A stretch of DNA of 47,310 bases from DASYYE01 sp035946955 (GCA_035946955.1 DASYYE010000175.1:1-47310), one strand, 5' to 3'. Shown: positions 9,352-18,835, counted from the stretch's first letter. Notes: generated by a model not told the origin, from the letters alone. Program-made: numbers and translations.

Positions 9352-9526
9352 AGCTCGTCACCCTATGACGGCCCGCCGGGGCGCCCAGAGGCGCCGCCGA
9401 CCCGGGGGCACTCCATCGGGTCCACGGGGGCAACTGACACCCGGCCACCGGCGTCTGTGAGTGCGGATTGCGCCCGCGTACGGGGAAGCGAGGAAGCGGA
9501 ATGTGCGCTGCTCGTGGCTCCGGGCT

Positions 9527-10519
9527 TTAGAAGGTACGGAAGTCGCGTGGGGCCATGCGGGGGCCGCGGCGCGGCGGGGCGGCCCCGCTCATCGCGGCCA
9601 GCCGGGCGGCGCGGTGGCGATGGCCGGCGTAAGGGGCGAGCAACTCCAGCATCCCGGCGTCGTCGACCTTCCTGCCCGCCAGTGCCCAGCCCACCAGGCT
9701 GGGCAGGTGGTAGTCGCCGACTGACACGGCATCCGGGTCACCGCAGGCGCGCTGACGGACCTCGGCGGAGGTCCACGGCCCGACCCCGGGCAAGGTCTGC
9801 AGCCGCCGGTCCGCCTCCTCCGGGGCCATCCCGGCTACCTCCTCCAGGCGGCCCGCCACCCGGGCGGCGCCAACCACGGTCCGGGCACGCACCCCCTCCA
9901 CACCCGCGCGGTGCCACTCCCAGGACGGGATCCGTGCCCAGGTGCGGGGCGGCGGGAACACCCGCATGCCCGGCGGGGCGGGCCCGGGCGCCGGGTCGCC
10001 GTACTTCAGCATCAGCAGCCGCCACGCCCGCGTGGCCTCGAGCCCAACCACCTTCTGCTCCAGCACGGCCGGGACCAGCGCCTCGAACACCTGGCCCGAC
10101 CGCCCGACCCGCACCGCGTGGAACCGGCGGAACGCCCGGCGCAGGATGGGGTGCACCGGTTCGAAGCCGGCGATGTCATCCTCCGCACCGAGGAGGGCGG
10201 GCACGGTGGCGAGCAGCCAGCCCCCGCCAGGCCCCCAGGCAGCCGCTCGCACCTCGGTGCCACCGGTGCCGGGGGAAGCACACACCCGCAGCGTCGCGGG
10301 GCCCTCAGGGGTCAGCGACGTCCGCCACACCGCGCCGCTGGCGTCGGTCCGGTACGCCGGGTCACCACGGCCCCGGCGGTGCACTCCCAGCGTCGCGGCC
10401 ACATCGACGGTGAACCCTAGCTGCCACTGGCAGGTGAGTTCCCCGTGCACGTCTGCACTGTCCAGCGCGGGCGTGGCACAGTCAAGGACGCCACGCCCGG
10501 CCGGGCTGGCATCCATCAC
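9527..10519 (-). CDS. AlkA-type DNA-3-methyladenine glycosylase (HhH-GPD)
   Basis: This 330-residue DNA repair protein has the helix-hairpin-helix motif LPGVGPWTSAEVRQRA followed by the catalytic aspartate in VSVGDYHLP (about Asp269), as in the HhH-GPD superfamily. The upstream LEQKVVGLEATRAWRLL helix is typical of AlkA-like enzymes, which cut alkylated purines from DNA. The N-terminal 110 residues are beta-rich, like the AlkA N-terminal domain. The start is GTG 10519, whose bases overlap the TGA of the upstream guanylyltransferase gene (GTGA), so the two are probably translationally coupled. An ATG one codon downstream is the alternative start. Confidence 0.85.
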   Translation of the reverse strand: MMDASPAGRGVLDCATPALDSADVHGELTCQWQLGFTVDVAATLGVHRRGRGDPAYRTDASGAVWRTSLTPEGPATLRVCASPGTGGTEVRAAAWGPGGGWLLATVPALLGAEDDIAGFEPVHPILRRAFRRFHAVRVGRSGQVFEALVPAVLEQKVVGLEATRAWRLLMLKYGDPAPGPAPPGMRVFPPPRTWARIPSWEWHRAGVEGVRARTVVGAARVAGRLEEVAGMAPEEADRRLQTLPGVGPWTSAEVRQRACGDPDAVSVGDYHLPSLVGWALAGRKVDDAGMLELLAPYAGHRHRAARLAAMSGAAPPRRGPRMAPRDFRTF

Positions 10520-11643
10520 GCATCAGTCGAGAACCTGATGGACGTGGGGCCGAGGTCCACGCCCGGCCAGACCCGGACCCCTGCCAGCAGTTCGTTGCCG
10601 GCCGCGACGTGGGCACCATCGCCGATGACCACGCCGACCAGGACGACCCCGTCACCGATCCGGGCACCGGTCCCTACCGCGCTGTTGCGCACCCTGGCGC
10701 CCGCGCCCACGCTCACGCCGTCGAACAGGACGCTGGCCTCCACCCGTGCCCCGTCACCGACAACCGAGCCGGCGCCTACCACCGAACCACCGCTGCACGC
10801 CGCCCCCTCGCCGAGCACCGCGCCGTCCAGCAGCAGCGCCTCGCCAGGGACACCGGGCCGGTCCCGCAGGGCCGGGGAGGCCAGGCGCCCCAGCACGACA
10901 TCGCAGGAGCCCTGCACAAAGGCTTCCGGAGTGCCCACGTCAAGCCAGTAGGTCTGGTCTTCGAAGCTCATCACCACGGCGTCCGCCTCGATCATGGCGG
11001 GGAAGGTCTGGCGCTCCACCGAGATGACCTCGCCTGCGGGGATGCGGTCTATCTCGGCGCGCCGGAACACATAGCAGCCCGCGTTGATCCGGTTCGTCAC
11101 CGGGTTCGGGGTCTTCTCAAGGAACGCCGTGACCCGGCCGGTGGGGTCGGTGGGCACACAGCCGAACCGGGCGGGGTCTTCCACCTCCACCAGGTGCAGC
11201 GTGACCGCAGCGTCCGCCTTGGTGTGCGCCTCCACCTGCGCGGCCAGGTCATGGCCGGACAGGATGTCGCCGTTGAGGACCACGACCGGGTCGTCCGGGC
11301 CGCAGGTCAGCCCCGCAGCCGCGTTCCGGATGGCGCCGCCGGTGCCCAGTGGGCTGTCCTCGTGGACGTAGACCAGGTCGAGACCGAACGCTGACCCGTC
11401 GCCGAAGCACTCGGCGAACATGGCGGAGCGGTAGGCGGTCGCCAGGACCACGCGCGTGACCCCGGCCGCAGCGGCCTTGGAGAGCTGGTGGGCCAGGAAC
11501 GGCACGCCGCCGGTGGGCAGCAGCGGCTTGGGCGTTCCGAGGGTGAGCGGGCGCAACCGCGTGCCCTGGCCACCCACCAGGAGGATGGCCTCCAAGGGCT
11601 CAGGATGGGCTGCCCCCGCGCGGCGGGCTTGCTGTGTCGGCAT
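10516..11643 (-). CDS. manB: mannose-1-phosphate guanylyltransferase (ManB/RmlA2-like)
   Basis: This nucleotidyltransferase has the activating motif LVGGQGTRLRPLT and the sugar-phosphate site PLGTGGAIRN. The NGDILSG, ARFGCVPTD and FLEKTPNP segments follow the M. tuberculosis Rv3264c protein closely. The C-terminal third is a left-handed beta-helix of hexapeptide repeats (GDGARVEASVLFDGVSVGAG and similar). It makes GDP-mannose or a related NDP-sugar for glycan synthesis. I chose ATG 11643, which leaves a short N-terminus before the conserved strand; an upstream in-frame start at 11688 has no better ribosome binding site. It lies 3' of the GT4 glycosyltransferase gene and overlaps the glycosylase gene by 4 bases, so the three look like one operon. 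Confidence 0.9.
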   Translation of the reverse strand: MPTQQARRAGAAHPEPLEAILLVGGQGTRLRPLTLGTPKPLLPTGGVPFLAHQLSKAAAAGVTRVVLATAYRSAMFAECFGDGSAFGLDLVYVHEDSPLGTGGAIRNAAAGLTCGPDDPVVVLNGDILSGHDLAAQVEAHTKADAAVTLHLVEVEDPARFGCVPTDPTGRVTAFLEKTPNPVTNRINAGCYVFRRAEIDRIPAGEVISVERQTFPAMIEADAVVMSFEDQTYWLDVGTPEAFVQGSCDVVLGRLASPALRDRPGVPGEALLLDGAVLGEGAACSGGSVVGAGSVVGDGARVEASVLFDGVSVGAGARVRNSAVGTGARIGDGVVLVGVVIGDGAHVAAGNELLAGVRVWPGVDLGPTSIRFSTDA

Positions 11644-11707
11644 GGAGAGCGAGGTTACACCGTGCGGGGCATGTCGTATCCGGTGCACGGAACGTGTTCA
11701 CCCGCGG

Positions 11708-12844
11708 TCAATCTGCCCGGTGGGCCACCGCACGCTGGTAAGAGGCCATGTGCGCCTCGGCCGAGGCGGCCCAGGTGAACTCCAGGGCGCGCGCGGCCCC
11801 GGCCGCCCCGAGGGACCGGCGCCTGTTCGGGTCGTCGAGCAGGGAACGCAGCGCGTTCCGGATGGCATCGGCATCGGGCTCGGTGTAGGCGACCGCATCG
11901 CCGCCGACCTCCGGCAGTGAGGCGCGGTGGGTCGTGAGCACCGGGGCGCCGCAGGCCATCGCCTCCAGCACCGGCAGCCCGAAACCCTCACCCCGGCTGG
12001 GGAACGCGACCACCAGTGACCCACCGAGGTACCCGGGCAGGTCGCGGAACCGCAGGTAGCCCGGGCGGACCAGGCGCAGCCGGGCGGGCACCTCGGCCAC
12101 CGCGTCGTCGACTTCCTCACTCCAGCCGCTGCCGCCGCCCAGGACCAGCGCGGGCGGGTCGTCCATGTCCGCCATCGCGGCGGCCCAGCCCGCGATCAGG
12201 GCGGGCACGTTCTTGCGTGTCTCCAGCGTGCCGAGGTAGGCGACGTAGGGCTTGCCGTGCAGGCCCAGCCGGTCCGAAACACGGCGGGCCTCTTCCTCGC
12301 TGGGCTGGTGGAACAGGGTGTGGTCCACCCCGTGGTAGGCGACGTCGATCCTGGTCGGGTCGGTGCCCAGCACCCGGACGAGTTCGTCGCGGGTGGCCTT
12401 CGACGGCACCAGCAGCCGGGCGGCGCGCCGCGCGGCCGTGCGGATCGCCGATTTGAAGAAGGTGACGCTGACCGCGCTGTGCGCGTCCGGCTCGGTGAAG
12501 AACGTCAGGTCGTGGATGGTCACCACGACCGGCACGGCGGTGCGCAGCGGCATCGTGGACTGCGGGATATGCAGGACGTCCGCGCCCACCTGCTGAGCGA
12601 CCAGCGGGAGGCCGGTCTGCTCCCAGGCGAGCCGTGCTGGGCGGTGGGCGATCGCGGTCGGGCCCGCGACGACCCGGGCATCCGGGACCAGCCGGTTGTA
12701 ACGTTCCTCGTCGGCCCGCTGGCAAGCGACAGCCAGGTCGGCTCCGGCCGAGCCCAGCGCGGCAACCAGCCCGTCCACATAACGGCCCAGTGCCCCGCGG
12801 TCGGCCGGCACCGCGGTCGCGTCAACGAGCACCCGGAGTGCCAC
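11708..12844 (-). CDS. GT4-family glycosyltransferase
   Basis: This 378-residue GT-B fold enzyme has an N-terminal half with the TIHDLTFF and VAYHGVD segments seen in mannosyl/rhamnosyl transferases. The C-terminal half has the donor-binding E-x7-E motif in SRGEGFGLPVLEAMACG. It probably uses the NDP-sugar made by the downstream guanylyltransferase; the acceptor is unknown. The start was set at GTG 12844 because a GAAGGAG ribosome binding site lies 11 bases upstream; a GTG ten codons earlier lacks one. It is the first gene of the minus-strand set with manB and the glycosylase. Confidence 0.87.
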   Translation of the reverse strand: MALRVLVDATAVPADRGALGRYVDGLVAALGSAGADLAVACQRADEERYNRLVPDARVVAGPTAIAHRPARLAWEQTGLPLVAQQVGADVLHIPQSTMPLRTAVPVVVTIHDLTFFTEPDAHSAVSVTFFKSAIRTAARRAARLLVPSKATRDELVRVLGTDPTRIDVAYHGVDHTLFHQPSEEEARRVSDRLGLHGKPYVAYLGTLETRKNVPALIAGWAAAMADMDDPPALVLGGGSGWSEEVDDAVAEVPARLRLVRPGYLRFRDLPGYLGGSLVVAFPSRGEGFGLPVLEAMACGAPVLTTHRASLPEVGGDAVAYTEPDADAIRNALRSLLDDPNRRRSLGAAGAARALEFTWAASAEAHMASYQRAVAHRAD

Positions 12845-12969
12845 TGCCAGCCTCGCTCCTTCCCTTCGCCGCACGAGACGCAGGCCACGGCCAGCCTGCT
12901 ACATCGGCCTTCTGCATGGATGTCCCGTCACCACCGAGCGTACGCCCTCGGCCGAGGTGGCGGTGAGCA

Positions 12970-15885
12970 TCACCGCCCGGCGCTCCGTGCCGCCCCCGCC
13001 GTTGGCCCTGCTCCGCTGGGCTCTTGTGCGATCCGTTGCGCCGCATCGAGCGCTTGTTTCATGGTGGCCAGGTCAGCCTGGTACTGCGCGAACTGACCGG
13101 TGCGCAGCGCTGCCTGCGCGAGGGCATAGTAACGCTGCGCCCTGCCGAGCATGGTGAGCACCGCGGTGTTGCCCGTGCCGCTGTCTGCGATGGTTCCCGT
13201 GCCAGACGGCACGGTGAAGACCTGTGCCAGTGCGGCCGCCAGGGTGGGACCGTAGCCGACGGGCTGCGGCTGGCCGTCGCAGAAGACGAAGACGCGCTTG
13301 AGCTCCGGGTAGGAGCCGCTGGAACCGGGCGCCGAGGCGGCCACGTAGACCGGCTCCACCCACACCAGCCCGTCACCGACCGGGAGCGTGATCAGGTTCC
13401 CGAGCGTCACCTGCGACCCTCCCCGGCGCAACTGGGTGAGCTCGAGTGAGGCGGTTGGGAAACTCTCCAGGGAGTTCTGCACCTGCGAAGGGCCGGGGAT
13501 GGCGGTGTCCTGGGGCAACTGGAGGATGCGGACCGTGCCGTAGCCGGGCTGCGTGGGGTTGGCGTCGGCCACCATCACCGCGGCGAGGTTCGCGCGCCCG
13601 GCTGGCACGAACGTCGAGGTGAGGGAGAACTCCGGCTGGTGGTAGCCGGGCATGGTCATGGTCAGGTAGTACGGCGGCTGGCGGAACCTGTTCGGCACCG
13701 TCCCGGTCGGGTCGTCGGGCATGGCCCAGAAGTTCTGGCCCCCGTAGAAGGACTGAGGGTTGGCGACGTGGTACTGGGCAAGCACCTGCTGCTGGACCTC
13801 GAACAGGCCTTCGGGGTAACGCAGGTGCGGCAGGAGGTAGGCCGGTATGTGACGCTTGATGACACCGGGGAACGCCTTCATCCACGTCTGCAGCACCGGG
13901 TCTGACGGGCCCCACTGGTACAGGGTGACGCTGCCCGAGTACGCGTCAACGACCGCCTTGACCGAGTTGCGGATGTAGTTGACCTGCCCGGCCGAGTCAC
14001 CGCCCGCCATGGCGCCGCCAGGGTCCTGGCTGGTGGCGGTCGCCTGCGCAAGGCCGACACGCTGCGAGTAGGGATACAGGTCGGTGGTGGTGTAACCGTC
14101 CACCACCCACAGCACCCGGTGGTCGGCGATGACCGGGTACGGGGCACCGTCGAGTGTGAGGAACGGGGCCACCTTCGCCACGCGGGCGAGCGGCTCCCGG
14201 TCGTACAGGATCCGGGAATGGCTGTTCAGCGCCCCCGAGAGCAGGATGTTCAGCTCACCGAACTTCACGGCATAGGCCAGGCGCTGGGCCACGGTCGGGA
14301 TCGGCACGCCCCCGCTGCCCGCGTAGGTGAAGTTGCGCTGGCCGTCCGGATTCGGGTACGGGTAGTCGAGCTCGATGCCGGGCCGGCCCTTGGGCCCGCC
14401 CACGATGGCGTAGTTGGACTCCTGCGGGCCGAAGTACACGCGGGGCTGGAACTGGCCGAGCTCGCCGGCTGGCTTGATGTCGGACTCCACGAACGAGGGG
14501 TCGCCATTGGGCCCGGCGGCGTCCGCCCGGGCCGCGACCACCCCGAACCCATGCGTGTACACGAGGTGGCTGTTCACCCAGTTGGCCTGCCCTGGGGGTG
14601 GGCCGACCAGCCCGCGGACCGCCAGCACCACGTCCTGTGGTGTGCGCCCGCCGCCCGGCAGTGTGTAGCGGTCCACCGACAGGGTGGTGGGGAACTGGTA
14701 GAAACCCTTGTCCTGCTGGAGCTGCTGGAACGCCTGCGACACCACGGCCGGGTCCATCAACCGGATGCCATGCAGCGCGGAGACCTCGGACCCGAGTGCG
14801 CTGGCGCTGCGGTGGGTGGTGCCCGGATAGGCCTGCACGCGCGCACCGGAGATGGCGTAGGCGCGCTGGGTGGCCGTCAGCTCCCGCCTGATGTACTTGT
14901 ACTCCTTGGCCAGCTCGTTCGGCTTCACCACGAACTGCTGGATGACCGCCGGGTACAGCCCACCGACCAGCACCGCCGAGAGCACCAGCAGGCCGAACCC
15001 CACGCCGGGCAGGAGCGCGCTGTGACGCACCGCCCCGGCGAAGAACAGCAGCGCGCACAGCACAGCGATCACCGCGAGCACGGTCTTGGCCGGCAGGACG
15101 GCATTGACGTCGGTGTAGGAGGCGCCGGTCGCGACCGCGCCCCGCGATGAGAAGTCGATGCCGTACCTGTCAACCCAGTACGCCGCGGCTTTGAGCAGCA
15201 CGAACACGCCAAGGAGCACGTAAAGGTGCGCCTGGGCGCCGACGGTGGCGCGGGGACGGCGGGCTTCCCAGCTCAGCCCGCCGTAGAGCCAGTGCACCAA
15301 CGCGGCCGCGACCAGCGCCAGCAGCACCGCAGCGAACAGGAAAGACAGCACCAGCCGCAGGAACGGGTAGGTGAACACGAAGAACGCGATGTCCAGGTGG
15401 AACTGCGGGTCCACGACGTGGAACGGCACCTGGTCCACGAAAAGCAGCCAGGTCTGCCACGCACCAGCGGCCGCCGCACCCGCCACGATGGTCACCAGGC
15501 CCAGCGCTGCCGCGAACAACTGGGTGCGGTGGGGCTCCACGATCCCCCGGCAGGCCTCCGCGACGGGACGTTCCGTGCCCACGGGACGGTAGATGGGACG
15601 TAGCCGGTAGGCGAGGGCGGTGCTGGCTCCGGTCGCGGCGGCCACGAAGACGCCGCCGACGCCGAACAGTGCCCACCTCGTCCCGTACACGACACCGAAG
15701 ACCGGGGTGTCGCCCACGGACTGGAACCACAGGTAGTCAGTCCAGACGCCAGCGGCGATCACGACCACCACGATGACAGCGACCACGACCGCGGCCACCA
15801 GGAGGAAACGGCGGGGCCAGCGGGTCAGTCTCGGCACCGGGAGGCCAGCGGACGGGCGACCGGGCCTGGATGGCCGGAAGGTCAA
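12970..15885 (-). CDS. UPF0182 family membrane protein
   Basis: This 971-residue integral membrane protein belongs to the conserved actinobacterial UPF0182 family (compare M. tuberculosis Rv3193c and Rv0064). Seven or so transmembrane segments occupy residues about 28-310, starting with a strongly hydrophobic helix and a WTDYLWFQSVG motif. A large, presumably extracytoplasmic domain follows (about 320-930), with DPAVVSQAFQQLQQDKGFYQ and QESNYAIVGGPKGRPG blocks. The C-terminus is Ala/Gly-rich. The start is TTG 15885, five bases after a strong GGAGAGGGGAG ribosome binding site. The family's function is unknown. It lies 73 bases downstream of the PDZ-Lon gene, and this pairing is conserved in mycobacteria. 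Confidence 0.93.
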   Translation of the reverse strand: MTFRPSRPGRPSAGLPVPRLTRWPRRFLLVAAVVVAVIVVVVIAAGVWTDYLWFQSVGDTPVFGVVYGTRWALFGVGGVFVAAATGASTALAYRLRPIYRPVGTERPVAEACRGIVEPHRTQLFAAALGLVTIVAGAAAAGAWQTWLLFVDQVPFHVVDPQFHLDIAFFVFTYPFLRLVLSFLFAAVLLALVAAALVHWLYGGLSWEARRPRATVGAQAHLYVLLGVFVLLKAAAYWVDRYGIDFSSRGAVATGASYTDVNAVLPAKTVLAVIAVLCALLFFAGAVRHSALLPGVGFGLLVLSAVLVGGLYPAVIQQFVVKPNELAKEYKYIRRELTATQRAYAISGARVQAYPGTTHRSASALGSEVSALHGIRLMDPAVVSQAFQQLQQDKGFYQFPTTLSVDRYTLPGGGRTPQDVVLAVRGLVGPPPGQANWVNSHLVYTHGFGVVAARADAAGPNGDPSFVESDIKPAGELGQFQPRVYFGPQESNYAIVGGPKGRPGIELDYPYPNPDGQRNFTYAGSGGVPIPTVAQRLAYAVKFGELNILLSGALNSHSRILYDREPLARVAKVAPFLTLDGAPYPVIADHRVLWVVDGYTTTDLYPYSQRVGLAQATATSQDPGGAMAGGDSAGQVNYIRNSVKAVVDAYSGSVTLYQWGPSDPVLQTWMKAFPGVIKRHIPAYLLPHLRYPEGLFEVQQQVLAQYHVANPQSFYGGQNFWAMPDDPTGTVPNRFRQPPYYLTMTMPGYHQPEFSLTSTFVPAGRANLAAVMVADANPTQPGYGTVRILQLPQDTAIPGPSQVQNSLESFPTASLELTQLRRGGSQVTLGNLITLPVGDGLVWVEPVYVAASAPGSSGSYPELKRVFVFCDGQPQPVGYGPTLAAALAQVFTVPSGTGTIADSGTGNTAVLTMLGRAQRYYALAQAALRTGQFAQYQADLATMKQALDAAQRIAQEPSGAGPTAGAARSAGR

Positions 15886-15958
15886 TCGCTCCCCTCTCCT
15901 CGCACTCCCCTGCGGCTCCCGCAGACCGGGCTGGCTGGTCAGGCCACCCCAGGGCGCC

Positions 15959-17011
15959 TCAGCAGCCCGGCACGCCCCTGCCCGAGGCCAGCGCCTGCAA
16001 TGCGCTCACCGCACCCGCCAGCGAACTCACCTTGACCAGGCGCAGTCCCGAGGGGACGGCACCGGCCGTGTCCGGGCAGTTCGCCGCTGGGGTGAGGAAG
16101 ACGGTCGCGCCAGCGTCCCGCGCGCCAGCCATCTTCTGCTGGATGCCGCCGATCGGGCCGACCGTGCCATCGGCCGAGACCAGTTCCCCAGTGCCCGCGA
16201 TGAACTTGCCCGCAGTCAGGTTCCGGCCGGTGAGCTTGTCGACGATGCCAAGGGCGAACATGAGGCCAGCGCTGGGACCGCCGATGTCCCCGACATTGAT
16301 CTTGACGTTGAAGGGGAACCCCCGGTAGGACTCTGCCACGTCGATCCCCACCACGGCGTGCCCGGAGACGTCGGCCGTCTTGACCGTGAGGCTCTCGGCA
16401 GCCCCGTCACGCTGCACCGTGAGGGTGATGGGTGTCCCGGGAGGGTGGGCGCGGATCAGCGCACCCGCCCCCGTCCGGCACGTCACCGGCGTGCCGTCCA
16501 CGGCGGTGATGACGTCACCCGAGCGGAGCAGCCCAGCGGCCGGGTAGCCCTTCAGCACCGCCACGACCGTGTCCTGCATGGTGAACTTGATCCCCAGCTG
16601 GCAGAATGCGGCGGCGGTCGCCGTCTGCTGCGACGTGGCCATGTCCTTGGTGTTCTGCGTGGATACCTGCTGCTGTGTCTGCCCCGCAGGAAAGAGCACC
16701 GCCTGGGGCACCACCGCGTCGTGCGGGTCCAGCCATGCCTGCAGGGCTGTGAAGATGTTGAACGGATCCCCGGGGCCGCCCTGGTAGGACACCGTGACGA
16801 GGTTCAGGTGGCCCGGCGCTGGGTAACTGTGGTGGCCCTCGATCTGGATCAGCGGCTGGTGGTGGGGGCCCTGCTGGCCCAGCGTGTTCAGAGTGGGGCC
16901 CGGGCTGAGGATCACGTATGGCACCGGGAGCAAGGTCGCCACCAGGAGCGAGACCACTATCCCGGCCCCCGCGACAGCCAGGGTCAGGTTGCGGCGGGAG
17001 AGCCTACGCAC
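15959..17011 (-). CDS. membrane-anchored PDZ and Lon-type (S16) serine protease, YlbL-like
   Basis: The 350-residue protein has one N-terminal membrane anchor (about residues 9-35, then the LSPGPT motif), a PDZ domain (about 140-210, with LLRSGDVITAVDG) and a C-terminal Lon-protease-like domain (about 225-345). The Ser-Lys dyad is visible: Ser247 in GGPSAG and Lys293 in GGIQQKMAGA. The active site faces outside the cytoplasm. The family includes Bacillus YlbL and M. tuberculosis Rv3194c. The GTG start at 17011 overlaps the last eight bases of moaE, which suggests coupled translation; longer frames upstream only copy moaE in another frame. Confidence 0.92.
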   Translation of the reverse strand: MRRLSRRNLTLAVAGAGIVVSLLVATLLPVPYVILSPGPTLNTLGQQGPHHQPLIQIEGHHSYPAPGHLNLVTVSYQGGPGDPFNIFTALQAWLDPHDAVVPQAVLFPAGQTQQQVSTQNTKDMATSQQTATAAAFCQLGIKFTMQDTVVAVLKGYPAAGLLRSGDVITAVDGTPVTCRTGAGALIRAHPPGTPITLTVQRDGAAESLTVKTADVSGHAVVGIDVAESYRGFPFNVKINVGDIGGPSAGLMFALGIVDKLTGRNLTAGKFIAGTGELVSADGTVGPIGGIQQKMAGARDAGATVFLTPAANCPDTAGAVPSGLRLVKVSSLAGAVSALQALASGRGVPGC

Positions 17012-17435
17012 TGTTGACCCACTCTGATGTGCCGTCGCTGAAACGCTGGTGCTTCCAGATCGGCACCTCGTGCTTGACCTCCTCGACCACGGCGCGGCAC
17101 GCCTCGAACGCCTCCGCGCGGTGGGGGCACGACGCCGCGGCAACCACCGCGAGGTCGCCTACGTCGAGGTCACCGACGCGGTGTATGACAGCAAGGGCAC
17201 CCACGTCGAAGCCGGCCGCCACCTTCTCAGCCACCTTGCGCAGCTCGGCTTGTGCGGACGGGTGCGCACTGTAGGAAAGACCCGTCACCCCCTGGCCCCG
17301 GTCATGGTCGCGGACCGTGCCCACGAACAGTGCGGTCCCACCGGCACCGCGATCGGCGACCGAGGCCAGCACCTCTTCGACTGACAGCGGTTCGGACCGC
17401 AGTTCAGCCAGCCTGATCACGCTCACGCCAGCCAC
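17004..17435 (-). CDS. moaE: MoaE, molybdopterin synthase large subunit
   Basis: The 143-residue catalytic subunit of molybdopterin synthase transfers sulfur from the MoaD thiocarboxylate to cyclic pyranopterin monophosphate. The family signature is clear: GALAVIHRVGDLDVGD, then VVAAASCPHRAEAFEACRA and the catalytic lysines K121 and K128 in VKHEVPIWKHQ, spaced by 7 as in E. coli (K119/K126). No moaD lies next to it. The start is GTG 17435; a GTG three codons in is equally possible. It overlaps the PDZ-Lon gene and diverges from the secreted lectin gene. Confidence 0.95.
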   Translation of the reverse strand: MAGVSVIRLAELRSEPLSVEEVLASVADRGAGGTALFVGTVRDHDRGQGVTGLSYSAHPSAQAELRKVAEKVAAGFDVGALAVIHRVGDLDVGDLAVVAAASCPHRAEAFEACRAVVEEVKHEVPIWKHQRFSDGTSEWVNSA

Positions 17436-17646
17436 CGTACCCGGACAGCCACCCAGAGCGGGCAGGCAGTGCGTCAGGTGCTCTGGTGGGCAAGCGTGGC
17501 CTGAGGCTCTTTCGAGGCTGAAGATGTTGTTGTTACAAGCGTTTCAGTTGGACTCTGGGCAACCGGTAGACAATAGGGCAGCTCATTGCCAAGCTGTTCC
17601 AAATTTCGGGCAAACATGCCCGTCCTGCCCCATAGGAGGGGACACC

Positions 17647-18729
17647 TTGACAAAGCTGACTCCTGGCCGACTGCGAAGAGCCGCGAAGGTGACAGCCGCG
17701 GTCGTATTCGCCGGTGCCATCGTGGCTGGGACGGCCGTCGCGCGTGCCGCGACGGCCCAGAGCACCACAGCGGCCCGCCACGCTGCCGTGACCGCGAGCG
17801 CGTCGACCGAAAACATGCTAGTCACCCTCTACGGATGGGACGACAACTCCCCGCCGGGGTGCGCCACCGCGTACTCAGGCTGCGCGGGCGGCGCTGGCAC
17901 CTTCTCCAACCCCACCACGTTCGCCACAGACAAGGCCGAACTCCCCGTGGGGACGCTCGTCTACTACGCCCCGCTGGACCGTTACTTCGTCATGGGTGAC
18001 GATTGCGTCGAATGTGACCAGGACTGGACCGGCCAGGGCCCTGACGGGGGCCCCAACTACCGCCATATCGACCTGTGGGCGGGTGGCGCATCCGGCGACA
18101 ACTCCACAGCGCTGATCAACTGCGAGGACAACTGGACGTCGAACGGACAGGTCCCGGTGCTCGTCAACCCACCCAGTGGTGAGCCCGTCGCCAACAGCGG
18201 CAACGGCGGCCCCGTCTTCGTGGCGAGCTCGTCACACTGCTGGCAGGTCAGTGACAACGGCGGGCCGAGCAGCGGCGGGGGCGGCGGGGGCTACCCCACC
18301 GGCTTCCACCAGCTCGTGGACCAGCACAGCGGCGACTGCCTGGACATCAGTGGCGACTCCCTTCTCAATGGAGCAGCCCTGATCATCTGGCCGTGCAAGT
18401 CCAGCGGGAACGCGAACCAGGAGTTCGCGTTCCACCCGGTTTCCGGCGGCTACGGCGAACTCACGAACGAGAACAGCAACAAGTCCCTCGCCGTCCAGTC
18501 CGCCTCGACCTCAGACGGGGCCAAGGTGATCCAGTACACGACAAATGGCACCACCAACTCGCTGTGGCTGCCGGAGTCCCTCGGCAGCGGCCAGTGGCAG
18601 TTCAAGAACGAGAACAGCGGGCTGTGCCTGGACGTGACCGGGGTATCCACCACCGAGGGCACCCAGTTGCAGCAGTGGGGCTGCAAGTCCAGCGCGAGCG
18701 GGACGAACCAGGCGTTCGCCACGCGGTAA
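17647..18729 (+). CDS. secreted protein with double-psi barrel-like domain and ricin-type lectin domain
   Basis: This 360-residue exported protein uses a TTG start at 17647, behind AGGAGGGG with 5-base spacing. The signal peptide covers about residues 1-37 (basic, hydrophobic, ARAATA). Residues about 58-155 resemble the RlpA/3D double-psi barrel group: a VTLYGWDDN start, LPVGTLVYYAP, then GDDCVEC and RHIDLWAGG. A glycine linker follows (about 208-217). Residues about 220-360 form a ricin B-type beta-trefoil with repeated SGDCLDI/SGLCLDVTG and QW/LQQWGCKSS blocks, expected to bind polysaccharide. It is probably an extracellular carbohydrate-binding or wall-active protein; no catalytic function can be assigned. 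Three 18-bp repeats begin at its stop codon. Confidence 0.85.
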   Translation: MTKLTPGRLRRAAKVTAAVVFAGAIVAGTAVARAATAQSTTAARHAAVTASASTENMLVTLYGWDDNSPPGCATAYSGCAGGAGTFSNPTTFATDKAELPVGTLVYYAPLDRYFVMGDDCVECDQDWTGQGPDGGPNYRHIDLWAGGASGDNSTALINCEDNWTSNGQVPVLVNPPSGEPVANSGNGGPVFVASSSHCWQVSDNGGPSSGGGGGGYPTGFHQLVDQHSGDCLDISGDSLLNGAALIIWPCKSSGNANQEFAFHPVSGGYGELTNENSNKSLAVQSASTSDGAKVIQYTTNGTTNSLWLPESLGSGQWQFKNENSGLCLDVTGVSTTEGTQLQQWGCKSSASGTNQAFATR

Positions 18730-18788
18730 CCGTTCGCCCCGCAGTAACCGTTCGCCCCGCAGTACACGCAGTAACCGTTCGCCCCGTA
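18726..18788 (+). repeat. three 18-bp direct repeats starting at the lectin stop codon
   Basis: Units at 18726-18743, 18744-18761 and 18771-18788 share GTAACCGTTCGCCCC. A 9-base partial piece (18762-18770) separates units 2 and 3. The first unit contains the gene's own TAA, so every copy carries a TAA in the same frame. It looks like recent slippage duplication of the gene's end. Confidence 0.9.
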
Positions 18789-18804
18789 GTAACAGCATCA
18801 GCGG

Positions 18805-18831
18805 TGGGCCCGGCCTTGGCCGCCGGGCCCA
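18805..18831. terminator. bidirectional terminator hairpin
   Basis: A perfect 9-bp stem (18805-18813 with 18823-18831) around a 9-base loop lies between the convergent lectin and SDR genes, 4 bases beyond the SDR stop. Confidence 0.8.
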
Positions 18832-18835
18832 TCAC

